Shown: positions 16,685-26,630, counted from the stretch's first letter. The stretch is DNA of 64,000 nt from G963556115 sp963667375 (GCA_963667375.1 OY763323.1:3286001-3350000), one strand, 5' to 3'. The notes: a model not told the origin generated them from the sequence alone. Numbers and translations are program-made.

Positions 16685-17746
16685 CTAATCAATATCAAAA
16701 GTTACCGCTACCTTACCGCATTCGCCATTTGCCATAAGCTCGAAGCCTCTTCCTGCTTCCTCCAGCGGCAATCTGTCTGTAACAATGATTTCCGGATTAA
16801 TCTTCCATTCATCAAGTTTCTCAACCAGCAACTCCATATTTTGGATGCTTGTAACCCATGATCCATAGATTGTCTTCTGATCATGCATGAGATCGGTACT
16901 TGGCGCAAAGGTAACTGTGCTCTCTTCTCCGACAAATACAATCTTGCCCCATTTACGTGCCGCCTGCACCGCCACCAGCCTTCCCGCCGGATGACCGGAA
17001 CAATCGAATGTACGCTCACAACCGTGTCCACCGGTTATTTCACGAATCTGCTTAACCGCCACCTCACCACTGGCATTGACTACTTCATCAGCTAAACCCA
17101 GTTTACGTACAATGTCACAGCGTGATTTATTCAAGTCAACCCCGATAGTCTTACTTGCTCCGAGCGCTTTAGCAAGATGCAGACAGGCCATACCTACCGG
17201 CCCCAGCCCAACAACCAGCACCCTGTCCAGACCACTAACACCAACCTTGAGAATAGCTTCAAATGTTGTCCCGTACCCACACGCGACACATGAACCATCA
17301 ATATACGATAATGAGTCAGGGAGCAGCACACAATCTTTTTCATCAGCTAAAATATACGGTGCCATTCCACCATCACGCTGCCAGCCATATGCCTGACGTA
17401 ATGGACTCGTACAACTTATCATATAACCTCTGCGGCAGTCATTACAAACACCACACCCCGAGATATGATATATCGCAACCCTGTCACCCTCTTTAAAACG
17501 CTTCATTCCCGGACCGGTACTTACAATTCTTCCTGCAGGTTCATGGCTGCACACCTTATCCTGATATGCTGATGGCCCAGATCCAAGATGCTCATGATAA
17601 ATAAACTTTATATCACTACCGCAAATAGTAGCCGAACCAGTCTGTACCAGCACCTGACCATAGCCGGGGGTCGGCACCTCAAGCTCACGAAACTCTACAG
17701 TTGAATTTCCCGGCAAATACGCTCCAGTCATCATTTCCGACATCAT
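16685..17746 (-). CDS. Zinc-dependent medium-chain alcohol dehydrogenase
   Basis: An NAD(P)-dependent oxidoreductase of the threonine/sorbitol dehydrogenase group, 353 residues. Catalytic zinc ligands are in ICGSDIKF and the CSHEPAGRI segment, and the structural zinc site is the four-Cys loop CGVCNDCRRGYMISC. The nucleotide fold shows VLVVGLGPVGMACLHLAKALGA followed by GVDLN, whose Asp favours NAD. The start at 17746 has AAGGAG 4 bases upstream; the next codon is a second ATG with better spacing (17743). The substrate is probably a polyol, sugar alcohol or amino alcohol. It is the first gene on this strand after the gene desert to its right. Confidence 0.87.
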   Translation of the reverse strand: MMSEMMTGAYLPGNSTVEFRELEVPTPGYGQVLVQTGSATICGSDIKFIYHEHLGSGPSAYQDKVCSHEPAGRIVSTGPGMKRFKEGDRVAIYHISGCGVCNDCRRGYMISCTSPLRQAYGWQRDGGMAPYILADEKDCVLLPDSLSYIDGSCVACGYGTTFEAILKVGVSGLDRVLVVGLGPVGMACLHLAKALGASKTIGVDLNKSRCDIVRKLGLADEVVNASGEVAVKQIREITGGHGCERTFDCSGHPAGRLVAVQAARKWGKIVFVGEESTVTFAPSTDLMHDQKTIYGSWVTSIQNMELLVEKLDEWKINPEIIVTDRLPLEEAGRGFELMANGECGKVAVTFDID

Positions 17747-18602
17747 TATTCTCCTTATAAATTTATACACCACACAAAAACGTTATGACCGTACATAGCA
17801 CTAACCCATGCAAAAATATATACTATTTAACAGCAGTATACACCATTATATTCCTTAAAAAATGCAATAATAATTTATTAACATATAATATATTATCATT
17901 ATAACTAATATTTATAGTTATTAACAATCCAGTAAGCCGGCTTCTCCAATTAATCCCGCTAGTAAACACCACATGTTTTAGATCCCACAACAAATTTGCA
18001 GCATTAAAATACTGCAACACAAATAATAAATCTCAGAAGATTTATGCCTTCTGCCCACAAAATAACCCAAACGCCATATTTTAGCGAGAGAATGTTGAAA
18101 ATTATGCAAAGAATCACTATATACTGTCTTTTACAAATATGAACACATTTGAAACCCAGTTTTAGCTGTTCAAAACCGGCACAATGTTAAATTCAAGTAT
18201 GAGCTCAATATTCAAATACGAAGAGACAAAACAGTCTGAAGCTTATAACCCCTGACAATACAGCCAACAGAGCTATTCCAGTAGCTGATTCCTGATTCTT
18301 CAACGAACAGCAAGTCAGTAGTAGCTATATTTTACGACAGCGGTACTACTATAGTTACCTGAGAAGAAACCAGAAACAAAACAAAAACATTATATAACAT
18401 AAACCAGAGTACTCCGAATGTTATAGAAAATGCTGGGCTGAGTTAGTACCCAACGCAGGCTGTAACCTGGAGTAACTCACCCCATACCTGCAGCTGAAAG
18501 CACACACCTGCAGACGAAGTAGCAAATAATCTAAGTTAAGAAGATAACTGCGGAGAAGAAAGTAACTCACTCAGGAATTAATGGAATCTGAAGGCATCAG
18601 CA
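17747..18602. other. Gene desert, left part
   Basis: About 850 AT-rich bases with no convincing ORF, RNA gene or promoter. The strip at 18435-18485 contains nested short inverted repeats (GAGTTA/TAACTC, CAGG/CCTG) that do not form a known RNA. This stretch is probably decayed sequence, possibly the N-terminal part of the adjoining transposase relic. Confidence 0.4.
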
Positions 18603-19415
18603 GTGCAGTCGAACTACGAAGTGTACTTAAAAGATATGCTTAAAAATTGTTGCGAAGCATTGCTGGAGTAAAAACTAGATGATGCACTCAGGTACAAATA
18701 ATACTACCGGAATACAGAGAAAACATATTATCGAAATGGGAAGACAATTAAATCTGTAAAGACTGATCTGCCGTATAATATAGAAGTTCCACGGGATAGA
18801 AACACAGAATTGTAGCCTGAGCTGGTTCCTAAAGACAGTTCTAACCTTTCAATGCATTGAAGCTAGTATGCTCAAGGGATGAGTGCCAGAGACATTTCAG
18901 AGCACATAGAAACACTTCACAATATATTTTTATCTACTCAATCCAAATTCCAGCTTACCGACAAGAATCTTCCTGTTGTTCAGGAATAACAATACAAACC
19001 ACTTAATGAGAAGTATCCGTTTATCTTGATGGCTGCAATCCACTATTATGTAAAACAGAATAACAGCATAACTTCCCAAGCAGCATATATAGTCATTGGA
19101 ATCAATACGGAAGGATTTAAAGATGTTCTAGGTTTCTGGATTGGCGAGAATGAAAACAGTTAATTCTGGCTAAAGATAATCACTGATTAAAATAACCAGA
19201 GCGTGAGATAAGTTACTATTTTCAGTGTAGACGGTCTCTTGGGCTTTAAACAAGAATTTCACACAACATTCCCCAAAGCAACCATTCAATTTTGCATAAT
19301 TCATCAGATCCGCAGCAATACTCGTTATGTAAGATATCAGTATATCAAGTCATTAATGTCTGATTTGAAATCTGTATACCAGGCTCCAAATGCGAAGAAT
19401 GCTTATAAGAATTAA
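18603..19415 (+). pseudogene. Decayed IS256-family (mutator-type) transposase
   Basis: Reading one single frame across 813 bases gives an IS256-type transposase broken by ten in-frame stop codons and no frameshift. Recognisable pieces are VPRDRNTEL, YAQGMSARDISEHIE, LPVVQE, AIHYYVK, YIVIGINTEGFKDVLGFWIGENENS, SVDGLLGFKQEFHTTFPKA, CIIHQIRSNTRY and LMSDLKSVYQAPNAK. The first catalytic Asp (usually DAIHY) reads Ala, while the second (VDGL) is kept; the part with the catalytic Glu is unrecognisable. No terminal inverted repeats or target duplications were found. It cannot make an active enzyme and marks an old insertion between the alcohol dehydrogenase and the rplQ operon. Confidence 0.85.
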
Positions 19416-20001
19416 GTGTTATTCAAGAAAATGGGAATAATTCTTAACCTTATTGTGTTCTCTGATTATTTATGCGCCAGTCTAGAAATAACTGTTTCCA
19501 GGAATAAGCGTGTACATATATTTTGTTAGACAGCCAAACCTAATATAAATAACAATATTAAGGTAGTATAACAAAATCTGTGTAAAAGCGATTCTTACAA
19601 TAACAAAAATTTGATTACTATATTTGTCTTAAGAACATCTGAATACACTGAGGCAAGTTTATAATATCTAATTTCAAATAAGGTCAACAAAAACAACAGT
19701 ACCCTGTTAGTAAGATCTACAACCGAATACTTTTTAACCGTATACATTAACACCAGAACTCACAGTATAACATTCCTACTACACATGGCAGTTGCTAAAA
19801 ATATATTATTCAAAACACCTGCCTATCAGCCACTGCTGATCCAGCAGAGATAGCAATCAATAAATATCAACACATAAATATAATTGGAAACAGGCAATAA
19901 ATAATTTATTCGGTCATAATATCCAATAAAGATTCATGTTTGCAATTACACTCTACACACATAACAAGCGAATTTAAAAAAACTCAAGTTTAGGTACTAA
20001 C
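19416..20001. other. Gene desert, right part
   Basis: About 590 AT-rich bases between the transposase relic and the rplQ terminator. No ORF, RNA gene or repeat pair is clear. Parts may be the eroded 3' end of the insertion element. Confidence 0.35.
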
Positions 20002-20040
20002 AAAAAAAAATAAACACTCTCCAAAGAAGAGTGTTTATTT
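20002..20040 (-). terminator. Terminator of the ribosomal protein-rpoA operon
   Basis: AAATAAACACTCT and its perfect complement form a 13-bp stem with a 7-base loop, then a run of nine T on the minus strand, 27 bp after the rplQ stop. It closes the long operon that began at rplD. Confidence 0.9.
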
Positions 20041-20066
20041 AAATAATAGCTTTGCTTAGCAAAAAC

Positions 20067-20468
20067 TTATGCTTCCTCGACAGTAGTTTCTTCTACAGCT
20101 TCTGGAACTTCGCTCTCAACAAGCTCAAAGATTACCTGTGGTGCACCATCACCGATACGGGTCTTTGAAAGATGAAGAATACGGGTATATCCGCCAGCTC
20201 TTTCAGCATAACGTGGACCAATTTCATTGAAAAGGCTTGCGACAATACTCTTATTATCGAGTCTTGAAAGTGCAATTCTACGGTGGTGCAGAGTGCCCTT
20301 CTTAGCAAGTGTAATCATTTTTTCAGCGAATGGACGCGCTTCTTTAGCCTTGGCTGGGGTTGTTACGATTCTTCCATGTTCGAACAAAGAGCAAACCATA
20401 TTACGGAGCATAGCTTTCTTATGCTCTGGAGTGCGGTTAAGGTGACGCCCACGTTTCAAGTGTCTCAT
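20067..20468 (-). CDS. rplQ: 50S ribosomal protein L17
   Basis: L17 lies near the peptide exit tunnel. MRHLKRGRHLNRTPEHKKAMLRNM is the standard opening. The 133 residues end in an acidic extension (EVPEAVEETTVEEA) after the conserved core, slightly longer than the usual 120-130. It is the last gene of the operon, 39 bp after rpoA, and a terminator follows. Confidence 0.97.
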   Translation of the reverse strand: MRHLKRGRHLNRTPEHKKAMLRNMVCSLFEHGRIVTTPAKAKEARPFAEKMITLAKKGTLHHRRIALSRLDNKSIVASLFNEIGPRYAERAGGYTRILHLSKTRIGDGAPQVIFELVESEVPEAVEETTVEEA

Positions 20469-20507
20469 AGCTCTTCCTTTTATATTATCAAAAAAACTAG
20501 TTAAAAA

Positions 20508-21503
20508 TTATACATCCATACCGAACGAAATACCACGCTCAGCCAACTTCATCTTAATCTCTTTCAGACTTGTCTTACCAAAATTTCTGACCTGCAGCAT
20601 ATCAGATTCATTTCTTGAAACAAGATCACGAATAGTCTTTATACCTTCAGCAGACAGACAGTTTGCAGCACGTACACTTGGATCAAGTACACTTACTGGC
20701 TGATCCAGCTTCTCTGCAAGTTCATTATCTACTGGTGCAATATCCTGTGTATCCTCACTAACACCTGGTGCCTCATGAGGTACTTCCATACCTATTTCAT
20801 TAAGCTTTACAATAGGGTTAATATGCTTACGTAAAATAATCCCAGCTTCTACGATAGCGTCTTCAGGAGTAATAGTACCATCAGTCCATATCTCGAGTAT
20901 CAGCTTGTCGTAATTGGTCATTTTACCAACACGTGTCTCTTCTACTCTCCAGCGTGCTCTGCGGATCGGAGAAAAAGAGGCATCAAGAGGTATTACACCG
21001 GCATCAGAATTGATTTCCCAAGGGAAATCCTCACTCCTGATATACCCTCTTCCTTTTCTGAATTCAATTTCAGCTTTAAAAGAAGTATTGTCATCTACAA
21101 TTTCACAAATCACATGATCAGGATTTGCTACTTTAAGATCGGTTGCACCAAAAAGGTCACCGGCAGTCACCAGCCCTTTTCCGGTTTTATCAATTTTCAG
21201 TATCTCAGCACTACGCCCCAGATAGTTAACTAATATACCCTTAACATTAAGCGCGATATTGATAACATCTTCATAGACACCAGGTATAGATGCAAATTCA
21301 TGCATAACACCTTCAATTTTCATAGATACAGGCGCAGTACCTTCTAATGAACTGAGTAAGATGCGTCTTAAGGAGTTTCCTATTGTAATACCGAATCCAC
21401 GTTCAAATGGTTCAATTAAAAATTTACCATAACTTTCAGATTTTGAATCTTCTTCAACCTTAACTTGTGTTGGAAGTTCAAAACCTTTCCAGCGTATACG
21501 CAT
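20508..21503 (-). CDS. rpoA: RNA polymerase subunit alpha
   Basis: The alpha subunit starts core polymerase assembly as a dimer and contacts UP elements and activators. The N-terminal domain shows PFERGFGITIGNSLRRILLSSLEGTA, and the C-terminal domain has LSAEGIKTIRDLVSRNESDMLQVRNFGKTSLKEIKMKLAERG, the DNA-contacting helices. It has 331 residues, normal length. GGAG lies 8 bases upstream. It follows rpsK directly; the usual rpsD between them is missing. Confidence 0.98.
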   Translation of the reverse strand: MRIRWKGFELPTQVKVEEDSKSESYGKFLIEPFERGFGITIGNSLRRILLSSLEGTAPVSMKIEGVMHEFASIPGVYEDVINIALNVKGILVNYLGRSAEILKIDKTGKGLVTAGDLFGATDLKVANPDHVICEIVDDNTSFKAEIEFRKGRGYIRSEDFPWEINSDAGVIPLDASFSPIRRARWRVEETRVGKMTNYDKLILEIWTDGTITPEDAIVEAGIILRKHINPIVKLNEIGMEVPHEAPGVSEDTQDIAPVDNELAEKLDQPVSVLDPSVRAANCLSAEGIKTIRDLVSRNESDMLQVRNFGKTSLKEIKMKLAERGISFGMDV

Positions 21504-21598
21504 TTATTTTCTCCTTTTTTTCAGTTATATCATTGAATATAACTGTGAATCAATGAGCAAATTGACGACCACACATAATTCACAAAAAATAATGCAAA

Positions 21599-21982
21599 CT
21601 ATACACGACGACGCTTGCGTGGACGGCAACCATTATGAGGAAGAGGAGTTACATCCTCAATTGCCTTGATTGTAAGACCAGCTGCCTGAAGGCCTCTAAT
21701 AGCACTTTCACGACCACCACCAGGACCTTTAACCTGCACTTCGACTTCTCTGAGTCCCATCTTTGTGGCTTTTTCCGCAGCCTGCTCAGCAGTTCTCTGA
21801 GCCGCAAAAGGAGTACTTTTTCTACTGTTCTGGAAACCGGAAGTTCCAGCTGATGCCCAGACCAGAGAATTGCCATAGATATCAGAAATAGTAATAATAG
21901 TGTTATTGAAAGTAGCTTTTACGTGAGCGATACCCTTTGCAACACTTTTCTTAACCTTCTTTTTGCGATATTTCTTCGCCAT
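21599..21982 (-). CDS. rpsK: 30S ribosomal protein S11
   Basis: S11 shapes the platform near the mRNA exit in the small subunit. The conserved run IAHVKATFNNTIITISDIYGNSLVWASAG, the segment VEVQVKGPGGGRESAIRGLQ and the ending TPLPHNGCRPRKRRRV are typical. At 127 residues it has normal length. It lies 35 bp after rpsM and 95 bp before rpoA. Confidence 0.98.
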   Translation of the reverse strand: MAKKYRKKKVKKSVAKGIAHVKATFNNTIITISDIYGNSLVWASAGTSGFQNSRKSTPFAAQRTAEQAAEKATKMGLREVEVQVKGPGGGRESAIRGLQAAGLTIKAIEDVTPLPHNGCRPRKRRRV

Positions 21983-22017
21983 TTTATATGCTCCATTTAT
22001 ATATATGATATCAAATA

Positions 22018-22401
22018 CTAACGCATAGCCTTAACACTCTTCTTACCGGCAACAGTCTTTTTACGACCTTTTCTGGTACGAGCATTTGTACGAGTACGCT
22101 GACCATTAACAGGGAGACCACGACCATGGCGGATACCCTTATAACAACCGATCTTCTTAAGACGAACAATATTCTGGTTAATCTGACGTCTCAACTGACC
22201 TTCAATCATATACTCATTTTCAAGTACACTTGCAATCTGCTTTAATTCAGCTTCTGTGAGATCTTTTGCGCGCATGCCCAATTTCAAACCCAATTTCTCA
22301 CAAATATCAAGTGCAGTCTTTCTACCAACTCCATAAATATAAGTCAGCGAAATTTCAACAATTTTGTCATTTGGAATATCAACACCTAAAAGCCTTGGCA
22401 T
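22018..22401 (-). CDS. rpsM: 30S ribosomal protein S13
   Basis: S13 sits in the head of the small subunit and contacts the P-site tRNA and L5. MPRLLGVDIPNDKIVEISLTYIYGVGRKTA and the end RGLPVNGQRTRTNARTRKGRKKTVAGKK are conserved. It has 127 residues. GGAGAG lies 6 bases before the ATG. A 134-bp gap separates it from rpmJ, longer than most gaps in this operon. Confidence 0.98.
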   Translation of the reverse strand: MPRLLGVDIPNDKIVEISLTYIYGVGRKTALDICEKLGLKLGMRAKDLTEAELKQIASVLENEYMIEGQLRRQINQNIVRLKKIGCYKGIRHGRGLPVNGQRTRTNARTRKGRKKTVAGKKSVKAMR

Positions 22402-22535
22402 CTATCTCTCCTGTGTTTAGTGGTGTTCCACTTTTATAGCTACATAAACAAGGTTAAATATTCTATTCAACCCTACTGTTAGACTAATAATAGGATAGTC
22501 ATTTTATCAAAACAAACAAGTACAATTTTATTTTT

Positions 22536-22652
22536 TTATCCCTGACGCATTTTATGTCTAGGGTTTGCCTTGCATATTACACGTATAACACCTTTTCTAC
22601 GAATAATCTGGCATGCTTCACAGCGCTTTCTTACTGATGGTCCTACTTTCAT
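22536..22652 (-). CDS. rpmJ: 50S ribosomal protein L36
   Basis: A 38-residue protein: MKVGPSVRKRCEACQIIRRK, then GVIRVICKANPRHKMRQG. The three Cys and the His (C11, C14, C27, H33) are the zinc-binding set. It lies between infA and rpsM, the classical place. Confidence 0.97.
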   Translation of the reverse strand: MKVGPSVRKRCEACQIIRRKGVIRVICKANPRHKMRQG

Positions 22653-22684
22653 TGCATTATCTCCTGAATATATGTAATAACTTA

Positions 22685-22900
22685 TTAACTTCTATAGGTA
22701 ATCCTACCCTTGGTTAGGTCATATGGAGATAATTCAACAGTTACTGTATCTCCGGGCAGAATTTTAATAAAGTGCTGTCGCATTTTCCCTGAAATATGAG
22801 CCAGCACTACATGACCATTGTCAAGTTCAACTTTAAACCTGGCATTAGGCAATGCTTCTTTTACAATTCCATCTACTGGAATGGATTCTTCTTTTGCCAT
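22685..22900 (-). CDS. infA: Translation initiation factor IF-1
   Basis: A single OB-fold protein that occupies the A site during initiation. MAKEESIPVDGIVKEALPNARFKVEL and ILPGDTVTVELSPYDLTKGRITYR are standard, 71 residues in all. It begins one base after the map stop and precedes rpmJ, the common order. Confidence 0.98.
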   Translation of the reverse strand: MAKEESIPVDGIVKEALPNARFKVELDNGHVVLAHISGKMRQHFIKILPGDTVTVELSPYDLTKGRITYRS

Positions 22901-22901
22901 A

Positions 22902-23687
22902 TTAAATCTCGCTTAAAATTGTACAACCGCTCTCTGTTATGGCAACCGAATGTTCCCAGTGCACAGAGAGACTTCTATCTTTTGTTACCACAGTCCAGCC
23001 ATCTTTTTTTACCTGAACTTCAGACTTTCCAAGATTTACCATCGGCTCAATAGCAAGAACTGAACCCACAGGTAACTCAATATCAAGACCTGCAAGTGAA
23101 CTGGATACATAATTCGGAATTTGCGGCGGTTCGTGCATCTCTCTACCGATACCATGCCCTACAAATTGCTTGACTACACTCATACCAGCATTTTCAACAA
23201 CCTGCTGAATTCTTGCTGATATTTCTCTAAGTATAATCCCTGGCTTTAATAGTGCAATAGCTTCATCAAGAGATTTTTTACATATATCGGATAATTTTCG
23301 TGCTTCGGCACTAACATTTCCAACAAAGAAGGTCCGAGTTGCGTCACCGCAAAAACCATCAAGTTTAGTACCAATATCAACACTTATAATATCACCATCT
23401 TCAAGAAAGCGCTTAGGAGAAGGAATACCATGTACAACCTCGTCATTTACAGAAGCACATATTGAAGCTGGATAAGGTTTAACCCTGCGCATATGGCTTG
23501 GATATCCCTTAAAAGTAGGTATCGCACCATAGCTTCGAATTAAAGATTCAACAGTTTCATCAATCGCAGCTGTAGTTACACCAGGTTCAATCATATCAGC
23601 AATAGCCTCAAAAGCCTTTACGATAATATGATTAGCCTGACGCATTTTTTCAATTTCTTGAAAATTTTTGAGTATCGGTCTTTCCAT
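22902..23687 (-). CDS. map: Methionine aminopeptidase, type I
   Basis: Removes the initiator methionine from new proteins. The five metal ligands of the pita-bread fold are visible in DIGTKLDGFCGDATRTF (two Asp), GHGIGREMHEPP (His), LAIEPMVNL (Glu) and WEHSVAITE (Glu). It has 261 residues. It lies between secY and infA as in many bacteria; adk, often next to it, is not present. Confidence 0.97.
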   Translation of the reverse strand: MERPILKNFQEIEKMRQANHIIVKAFEAIADMIEPGVTTAAIDETVESLIRSYGAIPTFKGYPSHMRRVKPYPASICASVNDEVVHGIPSPKRFLEDGDIISVDIGTKLDGFCGDATRTFFVGNVSAEARKLSDICKKSLDEAIALLKPGIILREISARIQQVVENAGMSVVKQFVGHGIGREMHEPPQIPNYVSSSLAGLDIELPVGSVLAIEPMVNLGKSEVQVKKDGWTVVTKDRSLSVHWEHSVAITESGCTILSEI

Positions 23688-23702
23688 CTGATTTTCCAGA
23701 GG

Positions 23703-25052
23703 TTATCTTCTACCTCTGACCTTTCCACCGCCGACACCAAAACCTTCATAATTTCTCATCAGCAGATAACTCTCAACACGCTGAACAACATCTAGTGCGA
23801 CACCAACAACGATCAGCAAACCAGTACCACCAAGCATACCTGCTACTGTATAATTGACTCCGAGCACATTACTTACAAACTGTGGCACAACAGCAACAAA
23901 AGCAAGGAAAATACTACCGGCTAACGCAATTCTAGTCATAATTCGTTCAAGATGTTCAGCAGTTCTTTTACCAGGTCTTATACCAGGCATATACATACCG
24001 CTCTGCTTAAGATTATCAGCCATTTCAGTAGGATTGAAAGTAATAGCTGTATAAAAATAACAGAAGAAAACAATCAAAAGTATATATAATATTGTATACA
24101 GATACGCGCCGAAACCAAAGAAACCTGAAAGATGCCAGTTAAAATACTGATCTATCCAACTACTAACAAACATTGGAACAGACATAATTGCCTGAGCAAA
24201 GATAATCGGAATAACACCAGCCTGACAAACTCTTAAAGGCAGATACTGCTTCTGCTGCGCTACCATTTTACGTCCACGCATTGCCTTTGATGCCTGAACG
24301 CCTACCCTTCTGGTACCAAGAGTAATCATAACCACAGCCAAAGTCATAGCAACAAATAAAACAAGTATAATGGCAACGGTAAATGGTGTCATGCCATTAG
24401 CTTCCATGAAATTGGAAAAAATATCTTTTAATGCACGCGGCATACGGGAAATGATACCAGCCATAATGATCAGCGAGATACCATTACCAATTCCAAACTC
24501 ATCAATCTGCTCACCCAGCCACATCAAAAACACAGTTCCGACAGTCAGACTCAGAGTGCCATAAAAATAGAAACTGGCACCTCTGGCATTTGCAGCAACG
24601 AAAGAGCTGCCTGAATGCTCAGAAGCAGAAATAAGAAGGCTACACGCCATAACCGCCTGAATTATACAAAGAAGAACAGTAGATACACGAGTATACTGAT
24701 TAATCTTCTTTCGTCCGGCAGCACCTTCATGAGCAATTCGTGAAAGTGCAGGAACTATTGCCACCAACAGCTGAAAAATAATTGATGCTGTAATATAGGG
24801 CATAATACCCAGACCGAAGAAAGAACCAGAACTCATAGCACCACCGGACATCATATCTGCCATTGAGAAGATTGTTCCGGTAGCACCTCCACTTGAGGTC
24901 ATTTCGCGAATAAAATCGCTAAGTGCTTTATAATCGATTCCAGGTGTAGGGATAAACTTACCAAGACGAAACACAAGAATCAATAGCAGTGTAGCCGCAA
25001 TTTTTCCCCGTAATTCTTTTACACTTAGAACCTTTGATAATGTTTCAAACAT
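23703..25052 (-). CDS. secY: Protein translocase subunit SecY
   Basis: The ten-helix channel of the general secretion pathway. The N-terminus reads VKELRGKIAATLLLILVFRLGKFIPTPGID, the plug and second helix region ...MADMMSGGAMSSGSFFGLGIMPYITASIIFQLL is conserved, and the cytoplasmic loop RRVGVQASKAMRGRK is present. At 449 residues it has normal length. It lies 14 bp after rplO and 15 bp before map. Confidence 0.98.
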   Translation of the reverse strand: MFETLSKVLSVKELRGKIAATLLLILVFRLGKFIPTPGIDYKALSDFIREMTSSGGATGTIFSMADMMSGGAMSSGSFFGLGIMPYITASIIFQLLVAIVPALSRIAHEGAAGRKKINQYTRVSTVLLCIIQAVMACSLLISASEHSGSSFVAANARGASFYFYGTLSLTVGTVFLMWLGEQIDEFGIGNGISLIIMAGIISRMPRALKDIFSNFMEANGMTPFTVAIILVLFVAMTLAVVMITLGTRRVGVQASKAMRGRKMVAQQKQYLPLRVCQAGVIPIIFAQAIMSVPMFVSSWIDQYFNWHLSGFFGFGAYLYTILYILLIVFFCYFYTAITFNPTEMADNLKQSGMYMPGIRPGKRTAEHLERIMTRIALAGSIFLAFVAVVPQFVSNVLGVNYTVAGMLGGTGLLIVVGVALDVVQRVESYLLMRNYEGFGVGGGKVRGRR

Positions 25053-25066
25053 GGATTCAGCCTTTA

Positions 25067-25540
25067 TTATTCAGAAGCTTCAGACATTTCTTTCTTGGCG
25101 GTCACTGCTTTACCACCAGCTTTTTCGATCTTTTCCACTGCAGATTTGCTGAACGCATCAGCTGTTACAGTAAGAGCTTTTGAAAGATCGCCTGTTCCGA
25201 GAATTTTAATTAATCCGCCACGGCCAATTTTAAAGCCATGTTCGCAGATTGTCTGAATATTGACTTCTTCACCATCAGCAAAGTTATCTTCTATCCATTC
25301 AAGATTAACAGGAATATAGACAGTCTTGAAATTGGCGTTATTAAAACCACGCTTTGGCAAACGCTGACGCAAAGGAGTCTGACCACCGATAAAGCCTTTC
25401 AGACCACCAGAACCTGAACGTGAATAATAACCTTTACTACCTCTGCCGGCGGTTTTACCACTGCCACTGCCCGCACCGCGGCCAATACGCTTACCGCGTT
25501 TATGAGCCTTTATTCTATTATTAACATCTGTAATGTTCAT
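25067..25540 (-). CDS. rplO: 50S ribosomal protein L15
   Basis: A late-assembly large-subunit protein, 157 residues. The glycine-rich start KRGKRIGRGAGSGSGKTAGRGSKG and FIGGQTPLRQRLPKRGFNN are typical. It follows rpsE directly: rpmD (L30), normally between them, is absent. The end EKAGGKAVTAKKEMSEASE is slightly extended. Confidence 0.97.
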   Translation of the reverse strand: MNITDVNNRIKAHKRGKRIGRGAGSGSGKTAGRGSKGYYSRSGSGGLKGFIGGQTPLRQRLPKRGFNNANFKTVYIPVNLEWIEDNFADGEEVNIQTICEHGFKIGRGGLIKILGTGDLSKALTVTADAFSKSAVEKIEKAGGKAVTAKKEMSEASE

Positions 25541-25567
25541 TGTAAAATCCTTAATTATGTTAATTGC

Positions 25568-26200
25568 TTATAGCTCTACACCACGCAAATTCTGAACAAC
25601 TTCTTTACTTCTCAGACTTTCAAGACCCTGAAGTGTAGCCTTTACAATATTTCTTGTGTTGTTGTTGCCGACACTCTTAGTAAGAACATTCTTCAGACCT
25701 GCAGCCTCAAGAATAGCTTTTACAGCAGCACCTGCAATCACACCAGTACCAGGTCTTGCCGGAATCAGTATAACTTTAGATGCACCGAAACGACCAACAA
25801 CCTGATGTGAAATAGTATCACCTTCAGCAATTGTAAATGACTTTACATTGGTATGTGCAGACTTGATTGCTTTCTGTATGGCACCAGGTACTTCTTTAGC
25901 CTTAGCATAGCCAATACCAACCTTACCTTTACCATTACCCACAGTTACCAACGCACCGAAGCTTAGACGACGACCACCTTTAACAGTAGCTGAACAGCGG
26001 TAAATATCAATTAAGGTCTCAGAAAACTCTTTAGCCGGGCGGTCTTCACGATCACGTTTTTTCTTCCGGTCACGTCCAGGTTTTGAACGGTCTCTACGGT
26101 TATCCCCACGTGATGAAGATTTACTCTCAGCCTCTTCAGTCACTACTTCATCATTAGACTCAGGTGCATTTTCAACACCATCTACTTCATTTTCTGCCAC
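25568..26200 (-). CDS. rpsE: 30S ribosomal protein S5 with charged N-terminal extension
   Basis: S5 helps decoding accuracy and unwinding of mRNA at the entry site. The core runs from FSETLIDIYRCSATVKGGRRLSFGALVTVGNGKGKVGIGYAKAKEVP. Ahead of it lie about 55 residues, first acidic (ENEVDGVENAPESNDEVVTEE) then basic (SSRGDNRRDRSKPGRDRKKKRDREDR), making 210 residues against the usual 165. It is co-transcribed with rplR and rplO. Confidence 0.96.
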   Translation of the reverse strand: MAENEVDGVENAPESNDEVVTEEAESKSSSRGDNRRDRSKPGRDRKKKRDREDRPAKEFSETLIDIYRCSATVKGGRRLSFGALVTVGNGKGKVGIGYAKAKEVPGAIQKAIKSAHTNVKSFTIAEGDTISHQVVGRFGASKVILIPARPGTGVIAGAAVKAILEAAGLKNVLTKSVGNNNTRNIVKATLQGLESLRSKEVVQNLRGVEL

Positions 26201-26270
26201 AATTAACTCCTAAAAAATAGACCTATAGACTGGTGCCCTGGCACTTCAACTATAGAAAAATAAAGACACA

Positions 26271-26630
26271 TTAAAATACAAGACCACCTTCGCGTGCAGC
26301 ATCGGCAAGAGCCTTAACTCTTCCGTGATACTGTCTGCCACCTCTATCGAAAACAACAGTCTTGACATTTTTTTCAGCAGCAAGTTCAGCAATCTTTTTA
26401 CCGATCTGACTTGCAGCGGTAATATTTCCACCATATTCATTAAAAGACTTACACGCAGTAGTAGCGGCAACAAGAGTCTTTCCTACTGAATCATCAATTA
26501 TCATAGCAGAAATATTTTTCAAAGTTCTTTTAACCAAAAGTCTTGGTCTTTCTGTTGTGCCTGCAATCTTATTACGGACACGATAGTGACGACGCTTAAG
26601 ATCCTTTGATTTTTTCTTGCAAATATCCAT
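26271..26630 (-). CDS. rplR: 50S ribosomal protein L18
   Basis: L18 binds 5S rRNA. The start at 26630 (MDICKKKSKDLKRRHYRVR) gives the normal 119-residue protein; the reading frame stays open to 26681 but that would overlap rplF and lacks family similarity. GGAG lies about 11 bases upstream. The end VVFDRGGRQYHGRVKALADAAREGGLVF is conserved. Confidence 0.96.
   Translation of the reverse strand: MDICKKKSKDLKRRHYRVRNKIAGTTERPRLLVKRTLKNISAMIIDDSVGKTLVAATTACKSFNEYGGNITAASQIGKKIAELAAEKNVKTVVFDRGGRQYHGRVKALADAAREGGLVF

Noticed and set aside
18435..18485. Possible small RNA or tRNA-like fold in the gene desert
   Set aside because: Short nested inverted repeats are present, but no T-loop or acceptor stem, and no promoter or terminator frames them.
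18603..19415. Recoded gene with readthrough of stop codons
   Set aside because: Ten mixed TAA, TAG and TGA stops in a transposase that also lost a catalytic Asp fit decay; neighbouring genes use normal stops.
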